From: an uncultured Erythrobacter sp. | GTDB lineage: Bacteria > Pseudomonadota > Alphaproteobacteria > Sphingomonadales > Sphingomonadaceae | Length of the DNA: 64,000 nt | Direction: 5' to 3' | NCBI RefSeq assembly: GCF_958304185.1 | Contig: NZ_OY284433.1 | Span: 682,001-746,000, forward strand | Shown: piece after piece, positions 9,528 through 17,784 of the stretch | How positions within the stretch are numbered: position 1 is the first letter of the stretch | How the letters are laid out: every line of letters starts with the position of its first letter | Made by a program: the position numbers and the translations under genes | Notes under the pieces: generated by a model | Databases searched by the model: none | What the model was told of the DNA's origin: nothing | What the model saw: only the letters and a program-made list of their open reading frames with translations

Positions 9528-10424
9528 GTGTCCACCTACCTCCCCACCATCAAGCAGCTGCAATATCTCGTAGCGCTCCACGAACACGGGCATTTCGGCA
9601 AAGCCGCCGATGCCAGCTTCGTGTCGCAATCGACGCTGTCGGCTGGCCTGCGCGAGCTGGAATCGCTGTTGGGCGTGACGCTGGTCGAACGTTCGCGCCG
9701 CGTGGTGCGCTTCACCGCCCTGGGCGAGCAAGTGGTGGCCAAAGCCAACCGCTTGCTGCGCGAGGCTGAGGAACTGGCCGACCTGGTGCAGGCTTCAGGC
9801 AAACCGCTTTCCGGCGAGCTGCGCATGAGCGTGATCCCGACCATCGCCCCCTTCCTCCTCCCCCGAATGCTCCCGCGCCTCAAGCGCGAGCGGCCCGACC
9901 TCAAGCTACTGCTGCGCGAAGAAACCAGCCACGATGCGCTCGAGTCGCTCAATCATGGGCGGGTCGATTGCGTGCTGCTGGCTCTGCCCTTCGACACCGG
10001 CGATGCGGCGATTGCCCATATCTCCGACGACCGCCTGTTCATTGCCTTCCCCAAGGACGACCCGCGCGATCCGCCTGCCAGCATCAAGCCTGACATGATC
10101 GATCAGGGCCGGTTGCTGTTGCTGGAAGACGGTCACTGCCTGCGCGATCACGCGCTCGCCGCCTGCAACCGCGCCGAATTGCGCGCCAGCGCAGCAATGA
10201 TCGGCACAAGCCTGCACACGCTGGTGCAATTGGTCGACAACGACCTCGGTTTGACCATGCTACCGGAGATGGCACTGAAGGCAGGCATTCTGGCGGGAAC
10301 ACAAGTGGTCGCGCGGCCCGTCGACAGCCCCACCGCCAAGCGCGAGATCGTGCTCGCCTGGCGCAAGAACTCCCCGCGCGAGAGCGATTTCCAACTGCTG
10401 GCCGAGGAACTGCGCGCTGGGTGA
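9528..10424 (+). CDS. oxyR: Hydrogen peroxide-sensing LysR regulator OxyR
   Basis: A 298-residue LysR-type regulator with a GTG start at 9528. The N-terminal winged helix-turn-helix reads 'HFGKAADASFVSQSTLSAGL'. In the effector domain, Cys204 in 'EDGHCLRDHAL' and Cys213 nine residues later match the redox pair Cys199/Cys208 of E. coli OxyR, and 'GTSLHTLVQLV' fits the same family. This supports peroxide sensing by disulfide formation rather than a generic LysR function. No catalase or peroxidase gene is in the window, so its targets are elsewhere. Its close spacing to rnd suggests joint transcription. Confidence 0.92.
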   Translation: MSTYLPTIKQLQYLVALHEHGHFGKAADASFVSQSTLSAGLRELESLLGVTLVERSRRVVRFTALGEQVVAKANRLLREAEELADLVQASGKPLSGELRMSVIPTIAPFLLPRMLPRLKRERPDLKLLLREETSHDALESLNHGRVDCVLLALPFDTGDAAIAHISDDRLFIAFPKDDPRDPPASIKPDMIDQGRLLLLEDGHCLRDHALAACNRAELRASAAMIGTSLHTLVQLVDNDLGLTMLPEMALKAGILAGTQVVARPVDSPTAKREIVLAWRKNSPRESDFQLLAEELRAG

Positions 10425-10529
10425 GGCCATTGGTTTGGCTGGTATCTGGAATTGTGGGGCGAGCGAATGCTCGGCGATGTTCAGGACAATGTGCTGGCGA
10501 TCATCAAGCAACGCGCTGAGGGCTGCGCC

Positions 10530-10877
10530 TCACCACTCGGTCAGCGCGAGGCTCATCAAGAGGCTGGCGCCGAGCGCCACGCGCACCCGGCGCGGGGGTA
10601 GTGCGAGGCGTATCCGTAAACGGGAAGGCGCGCGCTGCGCCACATCCCTTACATCGTAATCGTTGAGCATCATTAGGCCGCCGATCTCATGCCGCTCGAG
10701 ATCGCTGACAAGGTGATGGACATCCTCGGCCAGCAATTCGGCATCGCCGATCAGCGCGGAGGCGCGGGTATGGTTACCTTGCTCCAGCGCGTTGCGCGCT
10801 TCTTGCTGAAGCCTCCTCGCCTCATTGGCGAGCAAGCGGGCGTACTCCTTTGCTGAGGGTAACCTCTGCCTCTTCAT
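10530..10877 (-). CDS. Hypothetical protein
   Basis: A 115-residue open frame. The first 65 residues are charged and predicted helical ('ARLLANEARRLQQEARNALEQG', shown in part). The rest is Arg-rich and ends in a short hydrophobic stretch, 'GASLLMSLALTEW', too short for a confident membrane helix. No family is recognised. There is no clear ribosome binding site before the ATG, so the start or even the gene is uncertain. It stands alone between oxyR and pgsA. Confidence 0.45.
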   Translation of the reverse strand: MKRQRLPSAKEYARLLANEARRLQQEARNALEQGNHTRASALIGDAELLAEDVHHLVSDLERHEIGGLMMLNDYDVRDVAQRAPSRLRIRLALPPRRVRVALGASLLMSLALTEW

Positions 10878-10945
10878 TCAGCAGGTTGTAATCCAAAGCG
10901 CGGTGTTACTGCCACCGGAAACTTTGCTAGCCCGGATCAGGCGTC

Positions 10946-11554
10946 TCAATCCATATGCTTGAGGCCGACCCGGAGGTAATCCCAGCCCGTCACGCAGGTC
11001 AGCACTGCGGCAGTCCACAGACTGACCAGCCCGATCAGATGCACCCAGCTTTCGGCGATCGTGCCGCAGCCTTCAAACACCGACTGACACGGCTGCCCAT
11101 GCACCGCGCCGCCCAGGATCAGCGCGCCCAATGACACAAGCTGGAAGGTCGTCTTCCACTTGGCGAGCTTGGAGACCGGCATCGAGACCTGAAGCCCACC
11201 GAGGAATTCGCGCAGGCCCGAGACCGCAATTTCGCGCACCAGAATGACCAGCCCGGCGATCACATGGACATCGCCCGCATAAGGCCCGCGCAGGTATCCT
11301 TGCGCGGTCAGCACCAGAATGACCGCGGCCACCATGATCTTGTCCGCAATCGGATCAAGGAAGGTGCCCATCTTCGACACCGTGCCCTGCGCGCGGGCAA
11401 GGTAGCCATCAAGGTAATCGGTCAGCGCAATAATGCAGTACAGCCCGAAGCCGATCAGATAGCCCAGCCGCCATTCCGGCCACCACAGGAAGAACGCCAG
11501 CAGCGGCACCGCAAAGATGCGCGAGAGCGTGAGGATATTGGGAAGGCTCGACAT
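10946..11554 (-). CDS. pgsA: CDP-diacylglycerol-glycerol-3-phosphate 3-phosphatidyltransferase
   Basis: A 202-residue membrane CDP-alcohol phosphotransferase making phosphatidylglycerol phosphate. The family signature D-x2-D-G-x2-A-R-x8-G-x3-D-x3-D is complete in the stretch beginning 'DYLDGYLARAQG' and ending 'LDPIADK'. Five or six membrane helices are visible. ATG at 11554 (MSSLPNILTLSR, the usual N-terminus) is chosen over an upstream in-frame start at 11692 whose extra residues look non-coding. It is divergent from the LplT-like transporter with about 160 bases between, which must hold both promoters. Confidence 0.95.
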   Translation of the reverse strand: MSSLPNILTLSRIFAVPLLAFFLWWPEWRLGYLIGFGLYCIIALTDYLDGYLARAQGTVSKMGTFLDPIADKIMVAAVILVLTAQGYLRGPYAGDVHVIAGLVILVREIAVSGLREFLGGLQVSMPVSKLAKWKTTFQLVSLGALILGGAVHGQPCQSVFEGCGTIAESWVHLIGLVSLWTAAVLTCVTGWDYLRVGLKHMD

Positions 11555-11717
11555 GGTTGATCCCCGCTCTAGCGCGGCAAGACCTGCTGCAAAACCCCTC
11601 GTCCCCACTTCCCCCACATTGATGCGGTCAGGGACCCGCGCGCCTTGCGCTCTTGTGAAAGCCTGTACGCCCGCTATGTCGCGGTAACTCACAGGGAAGC
11701 GCCAGCGTAATCATCGC

Positions 11718-13043
11718 ATGACCACATCGACACACCTGATGCGCCAGCGGCGATTTTTGCCGCTGTTCCTGACCCAGTTGCTCAATGCGTTGAACGACAA
11801 TCTCTACAAGAACGCGATGGTGCTGTTCGTGGTCTATCAGGTCTACGATTCGCCCGAGATGGAAACGCTGATCAGCGGCGTTGCCACGGCGCTGTTCGTG
11901 CTGCCATTCGTGCTGTTCTCGGCTACCGCCGGCCAGCTCGCCGATATGCGCGACAAGACCAAGATCATTCGCTGGATCAAGTTTGCCGAGATTCTCATCA
12001 TGTCGGTCGGTGCCACCGGCCTGCTGCTGGCGGCGCGCGGTGTTCAGATCGAAAGCCTTGCGATCCCGCTGATGTTCGTCGCGCTGTTTGCGATGGGTGT
12101 GCACTCGACCTTCTTCGGCCCGATCAAATACGCCATCCTGCCGCAGCACCTTCACAAGGACGAAGTGTTGGCGGGCACCGGTCTGGTTGAGGCCGGCACC
12201 TATGTCGCGATCCTCGTCGGCATGATGCTCGGCGGGGCGATGCCGATCATGTATTCGATTGTTGGCGTGATCGTAATCGCGGTGATCGGTTATATCACCT
12301 GCCGCTGGGTGCCGTCTGCGCCTGCCCAGAGCGACGAAAACACGGTCGACTGGAACCCGATCCGCGCCTCGCGCGATCTTATCGCCTTTTCGATGGGCAA
12401 TCTGGAACTGCGCTATTCGGTGCTGGCGATCAGCTACTTCTGGGCGATTGCCGCGATCCTTTCGGTGCAGTTCATCCCGCTCGCCAAGAATGTGCTGCTG
12501 GCGGACAAGCAGGTCGCTGCCGTGCTGCTGGTGGCATTCTCGGCCGGGATTGCCATCGGTTCGGTCTCGATCAATGCGCTGCTCAAAGGCGACATCTCGG
12601 CGCGATATTCGGCGCGTTCGGTGCTGGTGCTAGGCGTGCTGCTGATCGCCTTTTACGGTGTGTGCCGGATGTGGAACCTCCAGCCGCAAGGCGAGCTGTT
12701 CACTGTGTGGGAATTCCTAGCCCAGCCGCTCGCATTGGTGCTGACGTTCAATCTGCTGCTGATTGCCGTGGCGGGCGGGATGTTCGTGGTGCCGCTCTAT
12801 GCGTTTCTCACCACGCGGGTCGACAAATCGGAGGCATCGCGCTCGGTCGCGGCCAATAACTTCATTTCTTCGATCTTCATGGTGATCGGCGCTGGCGTTG
12901 CGGGAGCGCTGGGGTTCTTCGGCATCCCGTTGCAGGAGCAACTGCTGCTCAGCCTGATCCTGTGCCTGTTCTCAGCCCAGCTTGCGCGCAAACTGCACGC
13001 TACCGAAGCGCTGCGTGACGCTGAAGGCGCATCCCTCAGATAA
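11718..13043 (+). CDS. MFS transporter, lysophospholipid transporter (LplT) type
   Basis: A 441-residue major facilitator with about 12 membrane segments. 'LTQLLNALNDNLYKNA' at the N-terminus and 'GVHSTFFGPIKYAILPQHL' near residue 130 are signatures of LplT and the transporter part of Aas-like fusions. These flip lysophospholipids inward for re-acylation. No acyltransferase domain is fused or adjacent, so the substrate is inferred. The divergent neighbour pgsA is also a phospholipid gene, which fits. The 3' end overlaps the convergent small gene at 13036 by 8 bases. Confidence 0.82.
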   Translation: MTTSTHLMRQRRFLPLFLTQLLNALNDNLYKNAMVLFVVYQVYDSPEMETLISGVATALFVLPFVLFSATAGQLADMRDKTKIIRWIKFAEILIMSVGATGLLLAARGVQIESLAIPLMFVALFAMGVHSTFFGPIKYAILPQHLHKDEVLAGTGLVEAGTYVAILVGMMLGGAMPIMYSIVGVIVIAVIGYITCRWVPSAPAQSDENTVDWNPIRASRDLIAFSMGNLELRYSVLAISYFWAIAAILSVQFIPLAKNVLLADKQVAAVLLVAFSAGIAIGSVSINALLKGDISARYSARSVLVLGVLLIAFYGVCRMWNLQPQGELFTVWEFLAQPLALVLTFNLLLIAVAGGMFVVPLYAFLTTRVDKSEASRSVAANNFISSIFMVIGAGVAGALGFFGIPLQEQLLLSLILCLFSAQLARKLHATEALRDAEGASLR

Positions 13044-13227
13044 TAAAGGCGAAAATCGCGAGCGTCATAGCCACGTAAGTGCTGGCGACGCCGCGCACAT
13101 CGGCCACGGTGAGCCGCCACAAGGCCTCAGCCGGGATCGGGATCAGATCGCGTTTCACATGCGGCGGCAGGCTCGCCCGGAACCAGTGGCGGGCGGTCTC
13201 GTCAGTGAGAACCAGGCTGCGGCGCAT
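13036..13227 (-). CDS. Small tail-anchored membrane protein, unknown function
   Basis: A 63-residue protein. The N-terminal 45 residues are soluble and contain Pro-rich 'PIPAEALW'. The last 18 residues, 'GVASTYVAMTLAIFAFII', form one hydrophobic helix that ends the protein, as in a tail anchor. A good ribosome binding site, GGGAGAG, lies seven bases before the ATG. A perfect CtrA full site at 13259-13273 is 32 bases upstream of the start, where a promoter would be, so cell-cycle control is likely. A GANTC methylation site (GACTC, 13232-13236) lies between. No family is recognised. The end overlaps the convergent transporter by 8 bases. Confidence 0.65.
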   Translation of the reverse strand: MRRSLVLTDETARHWFRASLPPHVKRDLIPIPAEALWRLTVADVRGVASTYVAMTLAIFAFII

Positions 13228-13258
13228 TTACGACTCTCCCGTGGCAGGAGGGCCAGCT

Positions 13259-13273
13259 TTAAGACTTTCTTAA
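13259..13273. promoter_or_regulatory. CtrA full binding site TTAA-N7-TTAA
   Basis: TTAA at 13259-13262, seven bases, then TTAA at 13270-13273 extended to TTAACCAT. This is an exact match to the CtrA consensus TTAA-N7-TTAAC of alphaproteobacteria. It is 32 bases upstream of the small tail-anchored protein on the minus strand and 132 bases upstream of the ThDP enzyme on the plus strand. The distance favours the small gene as target. Confidence 0.7.
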
Positions 13274-13405
13274 CCATTGGAAACGGTTTGCGACGAAGCT
13301 GTCGCAAGCTGGGACAGGCTGTGATGGGGGCAATCCGGGACCGGCGGATTTGCACCGCTCCGCCCACGCCGGTAGAGGCCGCAAAAGACGACGGGAGACT
13401 TTTCG

Positions 13406-15112
13406 ATGCCTGATTCCACGCGCGCCGATGCCACCAGAAGCGCGGCTGCCCTGCTGGTCGATTGCCTTGCTGTGCAGGGGTGCGAGCGGATCTTCACCGT
13501 GCCGGGCGAAAGTTTCCTCGCCGTGCTGGATGCCTTGCCCGACCGACCCGAAATCGACGTGGTCACTTGCCGACAGGAAGGTGGGGTCACCTTCATGGCC
13601 TGCGCCGATGGGGCGATGCAGGCAGCAGGAACAGGCCGCCCCGGCGTCGCCTTTGTCACCCGCGGGCCGGGCGCGACCAATGCCAGCATCGGCGTCCATG
13701 TCGCGCATCAGGATTCGCAGCCGATGATTCTGTTCGTCGGCGATGTCGCGCGCGGAATGCAAGGGCGTGAGGGCTTTCAGGAGGTCGATTTTACCGCCTT
13801 CTTCTCGCCGATCTGCAAGTGGGCCGCACGGATCGATGATCCCGCACGCATCCCCGAATACATCGCCCGCGCCTATTCGGTCGCGATCAATGGGCGGCCC
13901 GGCCCGGTGGTGATCGCTCTGCCCGAAGATATGCTGGTGGAGCAGGTGCCCGCCAGCCTCCAGCCCCGCCCCTTCGTCACCCGCACCGCACAGGCCGCCT
14001 GCCCCGATGCGATGCAGGCGCTGTTCGATCTGATCGCGGACGCGGCGAGCCCGATCGCGATCATCGGCGGCGCGGGCTGGAACGCCAAGGCGCGGGAATA
14101 TTTCCAGCAATTCGCCGAGCGCATTGGGCTTCCTGTGGCGACCGCCTTCCGCCGTCAGGACGCGATTGCGCCCGATAGCCCTGTCTATGCCGGGAACCTA
14201 GGCTATGGCCCCGGCCCCAAGCTGGTCGAGCGGGTCAAGAACGCCGACCTCATCATAGCCGTCGGCGCGCGGCTGGGGGAGGCGACCACCGATGGTTACG
14301 AAGTCCCCACGCTCGAACATCCCGGACAGCTGCTGGTCCACATCCACCCCGACCCGGAAGAGCTGGGCCGGGTCTATCGCACCGATCTCGCACTGTGCTG
14401 TTCGGTGGATGAATTCGCCGAATGTGCCGCGCTGTGGGAGGATGCCGGGATTATCCCGTTCGACGCGGGCGGTGAAGCACACCGCGAATGGCTCGATTGG
14501 TCCACGCCTCAGCCGTCCGATGCGACCATTGATCTGGCCGCCTGCGTCGCCGCGATGCGCGCCGCGCTTCCGGCGGACACGATCATCTGCAACGGCGCAG
14601 GCAATTTTGCCGGGTGGTGGCACCGCTACTGGCGCTATGCCGCCTATCCCGGCCAACTCGCTCCGACCTGCGGCGCGATGGGTTACGGCGTGCCTGCCGC
14701 CGTCGCTGCGGCGTTGCGCTTCCCTGACCGCACCGTGGTGGCTGTAGCGGGAGACGGGGATTTCATGATGAACGGCCAAGAACTCGCCACCGCCGCGCAA
14801 TATGGCGCGAATATGATCGTGGTGGTGGTCGATAACGGCGCTTACGGCACGATCCGGATGCATCAGGAGCGCGAATATCCCGGCCGCGTGTCGGCGACTG
14901 AGCTTGCCAACCCCGATTTCGCGATGCTGGGCGCAGCCTATGGCGCATGGAGCACGCGGGCCGAGACGACTGCGGACTTCATCGCCGCGCTCGATGAGGC
15001 CAAGGGCCGCAGCGGCATCCGCCTGATCCACGCCGTAACCGATCTCAACCAGATCGCCGCCAGTGGTGCGACCATCACCGGCCTTCGCGCCAGAGCCAAA
15101 GCCAGCGCCTGA
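13406..15112 (+). CDS. Thiamine-diphosphate-dependent enzyme, acetolactate synthase-like
   Basis: A 568-residue protein with the three-domain ThDP fold. The catalytic Glu35 in 'FTVPGESFLAVLD' activates the cofactor. The central domain resembles acetolactate synthase/pyruvate oxidase. The cofactor-binding motif runs from 'VAGDGDFMMNGQ' to 'VVDNGAYG'. No transit or membrane segment is present. Family members include acetolactate synthases, oxalyl-CoA and aryl-2-oxoacid decarboxylases; nothing here fixes the substrate. No small acetolactate-synthase subunit gene is adjacent, which argues against a role in branched-chain amino acid synthesis. A good GGGAG site precedes the ATG, and a terminator hairpin follows. 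Confidence 0.82.
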   Translation: MPDSTRADATRSAAALLVDCLAVQGCERIFTVPGESFLAVLDALPDRPEIDVVTCRQEGGVTFMACADGAMQAAGTGRPGVAFVTRGPGATNASIGVHVAHQDSQPMILFVGDVARGMQGREGFQEVDFTAFFSPICKWAARIDDPARIPEYIARAYSVAINGRPGPVVIALPEDMLVEQVPASLQPRPFVTRTAQAACPDAMQALFDLIADAASPIAIIGGAGWNAKAREYFQQFAERIGLPVATAFRRQDAIAPDSPVYAGNLGYGPGPKLVERVKNADLIIAVGARLGEATTDGYEVPTLEHPGQLLVHIHPDPEELGRVYRTDLALCCSVDEFAECAALWEDAGIIPFDAGGEAHREWLDWSTPQPSDATIDLAACVAAMRAALPADTIICNGAGNFAGWWHRYWRYAAYPGQLAPTCGAMGYGVPAAVAAALRFPDRTVVAVAGDGDFMMNGQELATAAQYGANMIVVVVDNGAYGTIRMHQEREYPGRVSATELANPDFAMLGAAYGAWSTRAETTADFIAALDEAKGRSGIRLIHAVTDLNQIAASGATITGLRARAKASA

Positions 15113-15116
15113 CACG

Positions 15117-15146
15117 AAAAGGCCGCCCCGGTCGGAGCGGCCTTTC
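15117..15146. terminator. Rho-independent terminator, likely bidirectional
   Basis: AAAGGCCGC and GCGGCCTTT arms surround a CCCGGTCGGA loop. The T run on the plus side ends the ThDP enzyme gene. The A run on the left can serve the CsbD gene on the minus strand. Confidence 0.8.
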
Positions 15147-15170
15147 CTGCTTATCAGCGCTGACGCGTGG

Positions 15171-15341
15171 TCAGATCTTGTCGCCGAGCGCGCCCTTGAT
15201 CGAGCCTTTGACCTTGTCGGCCTTGCCTTCGAGCTTCTGGGCCTTGCCTTCGGCGCGGGTTTCGGGATTGCTGGAATGCTGCTTGGCCTCGCCAATGATT
15301 TCCTTGGCCGTGCCCTTCACCTTGTCTGTGAATTCACCCAT
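15171..15341 (-). CDS. CsbD family stress-response protein
   Basis: A 56-residue, Lys/Glu-rich, highly charged protein that begins MGEFTDKVKGTAKEIIG and ends GSIKGALGDKI. It has the repeated pattern 'K-[VI]-K-G-x-A/I-K' of CsbD proteins: 'DKVKGTAKE' near the N-terminus and 'DKVKGSIKG' near the C-terminus. AGGAGA lies six bases before the ATG. CsbD proteins are abundant, presumed disordered cytoplasmic proteins induced under general stress in several bacteria; the molecular role is unknown. The terminator at 15117-15146 follows the stop. Confidence 0.85.
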   Translation of the reverse strand: MGEFTDKVKGTAKEIIGEAKQHSSNPETRAEGKAQKLEGKADKVKGSIKGALGDKI

Positions 15342-15469
15342 GATAGTCTCCTAGGTTAAGCCAATGACTTTATTGGCTTTTCAAGAGACTTACGGCTGCC
15401 AGCGATGTTCGTTCCACGAAGCAGGGCGAGAGGTGGCACCGGCGCGACAGCCCGTTTTCCGGGGCGAAC

Positions 15470-15877
15470 TCAGCCGTTCGCCATCTCGCAAATCACCTGC
15501 CATTCGGCCGGGGTCACGCCGCACACCGACAGGCGTGATTGGCGGATTAGCTGCATCTCGGCCAGCCTCGGCTCAGCCTTGATCTCCACGAGCGTGACTG
15601 GACGGGCGAGCTTTTCTTTCGCCTTCACCTTCACCGCCGCCCACTTGCCGGTATCATCCGTCGGATCGATAATCCCAGCAACGCTGACCGTGCAGATGCC
15701 GACCACCTCCAGCCCTTCGCGCGAGTGGTAGAAGAACGCCTCGTCGCCAACCTGCATCGCGGCGAGATTGTTGCGCGCCTGATAGTTGCGCACACCATCC
15801 CACGTCCCCTCGCCCTCAGTGACAAGATCGTCCCAGCTGTACTTGAACGGTTCGGATTTCATCAGCCAATAGGCCAT
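15470..15877 (-). CDS. EVE domain-containing protein
   Basis: A 135-residue single-domain protein of the EVE (PUA-like, thymocyte nuclear protein 1) family. It starts 'MAYWLMKSEPFKYSWDDL' and has the conserved 'WDGVRNYQARNNL' and 'GDEAFFYHS' segments that form the pocket for modified bases. EVE proteins bind modified nucleotides in DNA or RNA. No restriction or modification gene lies beside it, so a housekeeping rather than a defence role is more likely. Confidence 0.93.
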   Translation of the reverse strand: MAYWLMKSEPFKYSWDDLVTEGEGTWDGVRNYQARNNLAAMQVGDEAFFYHSREGLEVVGICTVSVAGIIDPTDDTGKWAAVKVKAKEKLARPVTLVEIKAEPRLAEMQLIRQSRLSVCGVTPAEWQVICEMANG

Positions 15878-15962
15878 GCTGGCAGCGCGCTCCCTTGCTC
15901 AAACAGCGCCCACGTAGCCCGCACACCCCCGCCTCGCCAAGCCCCGATCCACAGTATGCAAG

Positions 15963-15977
15963 TTAACCCGTTCTTTA
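15963..15977. promoter_or_regulatory. Possible CtrA site (one mismatch)
   Basis: TTAA, seven bases, then TTTA: one mismatch from TTAA-N7-TTAA. It lies 96 bases upstream of the TTG chosen for the GGDEF-EAL gene. It is a candidate only. Confidence 0.3.
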
Positions 15978-16058
15978 GTGCAATCTGCGATGAATCACAC
16001 GAGGGCACTGATAGTGTGCCTGCCAATCGACGTGCACTGGACGATTAAGGCAACGATT

Positions 16059-17720
16059 TTGAAAGATCACGAGCCCAACAACCCACTGCAAACAGCTGAG
16101 CGCGATATCATCGCGCTGGGAATTGCTGTGGCGGCCATCATCATGCTGGTCGGAACCGGCGGAACTGTGCTGCCCAAAGTCATGGACGCCCTGTTCGGCA
16201 ATGGTTCGCGTCCGGATGTTCTGTTGGTCAATGCCCTGCTGCTGAACATCGCCCTGATCATCTTCGGCTGGCGGCGTTACCGCGAACTCACCCGCGAAAT
16301 CGAAGAGCGCCGCCGGGCCGAAGCGCGCGCGCAAGTGCTTGCGGCCACCGATCCGCTGACCCAGTGCCTCAACCGCAGAAGTATGCTCGAAGCGACCGAG
16401 GAGCTGCGGTCGCGCGCGGCCGTTCGTGGTGAGGCTGTCGCCTATTGCATGATGGATCTCGACAACTTCAAGCAGATCAATGATATGCACGGCCACCCGG
16501 TGGGCGATGCGGTGCTCGTGATGCTGAGCGAGCGGGTGCGCGCAATACTCCCGCGTGACGCGCGGCTGGCGCGGCTCGGCGGGGACGAATTCGCCTTCGT
16601 GATGCCCTACCCCGCAGGTCACGCCGACCGGATCGACGATTTGGTCATCCGCCTGTTCGAAAGCCTGGCCCAGCCCTTCCGCCTGCCGACGATCACGGTT
16701 GAGCTGACCTTGTCGATCGGGCTTTCCGCCGATCATGATGCGGATGGCACAATCGGCCTCGTGGTCGATGCCGGCACTCTGATGCAGCGTGCCGATATGG
16801 CGCTCTACCATGCCAAAAAGCAGGGCCGGAACCGCTACTTCTGGTTCGAGCCGAGCATGGAAAGTGAGATGCGCTTCCGCAACCAGCTCGAAACCGGCAT
16901 CCGCCGTGGCCTCGCGCGCGGCGAGTTCGTGCCGTTCTACGAACAGCAGGTCGATGTCGAAAGCGGCGCGCTGGTCGGGTTCGAGATGCTTGCGCGCTGG
17001 CGCTCCCCGCAGCTTGGCGTGATCAGCCCCGATATCTTCGTGCCGATCGCCGAGGAAATCGGCCTGATCAACGAAATGTCCGAACGCCTGATGGAACAGG
17101 CCTTCGCCGATGCACGCGAATGGGATGACAGCCTGACGCTGTCGATCAACATCTCACCGGTGCAGTTGCGCGATCCGTGGTTTGCGCAGCGCCTGCTGAA
17201 AATGTTGGTTGCTGCCGGCTTCCCGCCGCAACGGCTGGAGATCGAGATCACCGAAAGCTGCCTGCACGAAAACATCGGACTGGTGCGTTCGATGATCATG
17301 AGCCTGCGCAATCAGGGCGTACAGATCAGCCTCGACGATTTCGGCACGGGCTATTCCAGCTTTGAACAGCTGCGCAACCTGCCGTTCGACCGGATCAAGA
17401 TCGACCGCAGCTTTGTCAGCGAACTGCGCGAACCGGGCAGGCGTTCGCGGATTGTCGAAGCGATCATCTCACTCGGTCGCGGGCTCGATCTGCCGCTGAC
17501 GGCGGAAGGTGTGGAGGACGAACAAATCCTCCAGGCATTGAAATCTATGGGCCGGTTGAAGGCGCAGGGCTATCTCTATGGCCTGCCCGAGGATGCCGAC
17601 GCCGTGCGCGCGCGGCTGAAAGCGGCGGGCAAACTGACCAGCACTCCCGGCCCTACCCAATCGCTGCCGCGCACCGGCACGGACGACGGCCCGACACTCT
17701 ACCGCACCGCCCGCCCCTAA
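16059..17720 (+). CDS. Diguanylate cyclase / phosphodiesterase (GGDEF-EAL)
   Basis: About 553 residues from a TTG at 16059 preceded by AAGG; an ATG at 15990 would add 23 residues. Two membrane helices near the N-terminus ('IIALGIAVAAIIMLVG' and 'VNALLLNIALIIFGW') anchor it, with only a short loop between, so there is no large sensor domain. The GGDEF domain has an intact 'RLGGDEFAF' active site without an RxxD inhibitory site at the usual spacing. The EAL domain has 'FEMLAR' in place of EALLR but keeps its catalytic residues: Glu, 'NISPVQL', 'EIEITES', 'LDDFGTGYSS', 'KIDRSF', 'EGVED' and 'QGYLYG'. Both making and breaking c-di-GMP are possible. Confidence 0.92.
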   Translation: MKDHEPNNPLQTAERDIIALGIAVAAIIMLVGTGGTVLPKVMDALFGNGSRPDVLLVNALLLNIALIIFGWRRYRELTREIEERRRAEARAQVLAATDPLTQCLNRRSMLEATEELRSRAAVRGEAVAYCMMDLDNFKQINDMHGHPVGDAVLVMLSERVRAILPRDARLARLGGDEFAFVMPYPAGHADRIDDLVIRLFESLAQPFRLPTITVELTLSIGLSADHDADGTIGLVVDAGTLMQRADMALYHAKKQGRNRYFWFEPSMESEMRFRNQLETGIRRGLARGEFVPFYEQQVDVESGALVGFEMLARWRSPQLGVISPDIFVPIAEEIGLINEMSERLMEQAFADAREWDDSLTLSINISPVQLRDPWFAQRLLKMLVAAGFPPQRLEIEITESCLHENIGLVRSMIMSLRNQGVQISLDDFGTGYSSFEQLRNLPFDRIKIDRSFVSELREPGRRSRIVEAIISLGRGLDLPLTAEGVEDEQILQALKSMGRLKAQGYLYGLPEDADAVRARLKAAGKLTSTPGPTQSLPRTGTDDGPTLYRTARP

Positions 17721-17784
17721 GATTGCGCCGCCTGCCCGCGGGCAGGACTGGACGCAGACGGCCTGCGTGCATAGATGCGCATCC

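Noticed and set aside
8178-9731. A 517-codon open frame on the minus strand
   Set aside because: It is antisense to rnd and the start of oxyR and has only shadow-type composition.
10437-10530. A protein-like stretch in the oxyR frame just past its stop ('WYLELWGERMLGDVQDNVL')
   Set aside because: It has no start with a ribosome binding site of its own, runs into an antisense gene, and oxyR already ends at its normal length. It may be a gene remnant, but it is too short to call.
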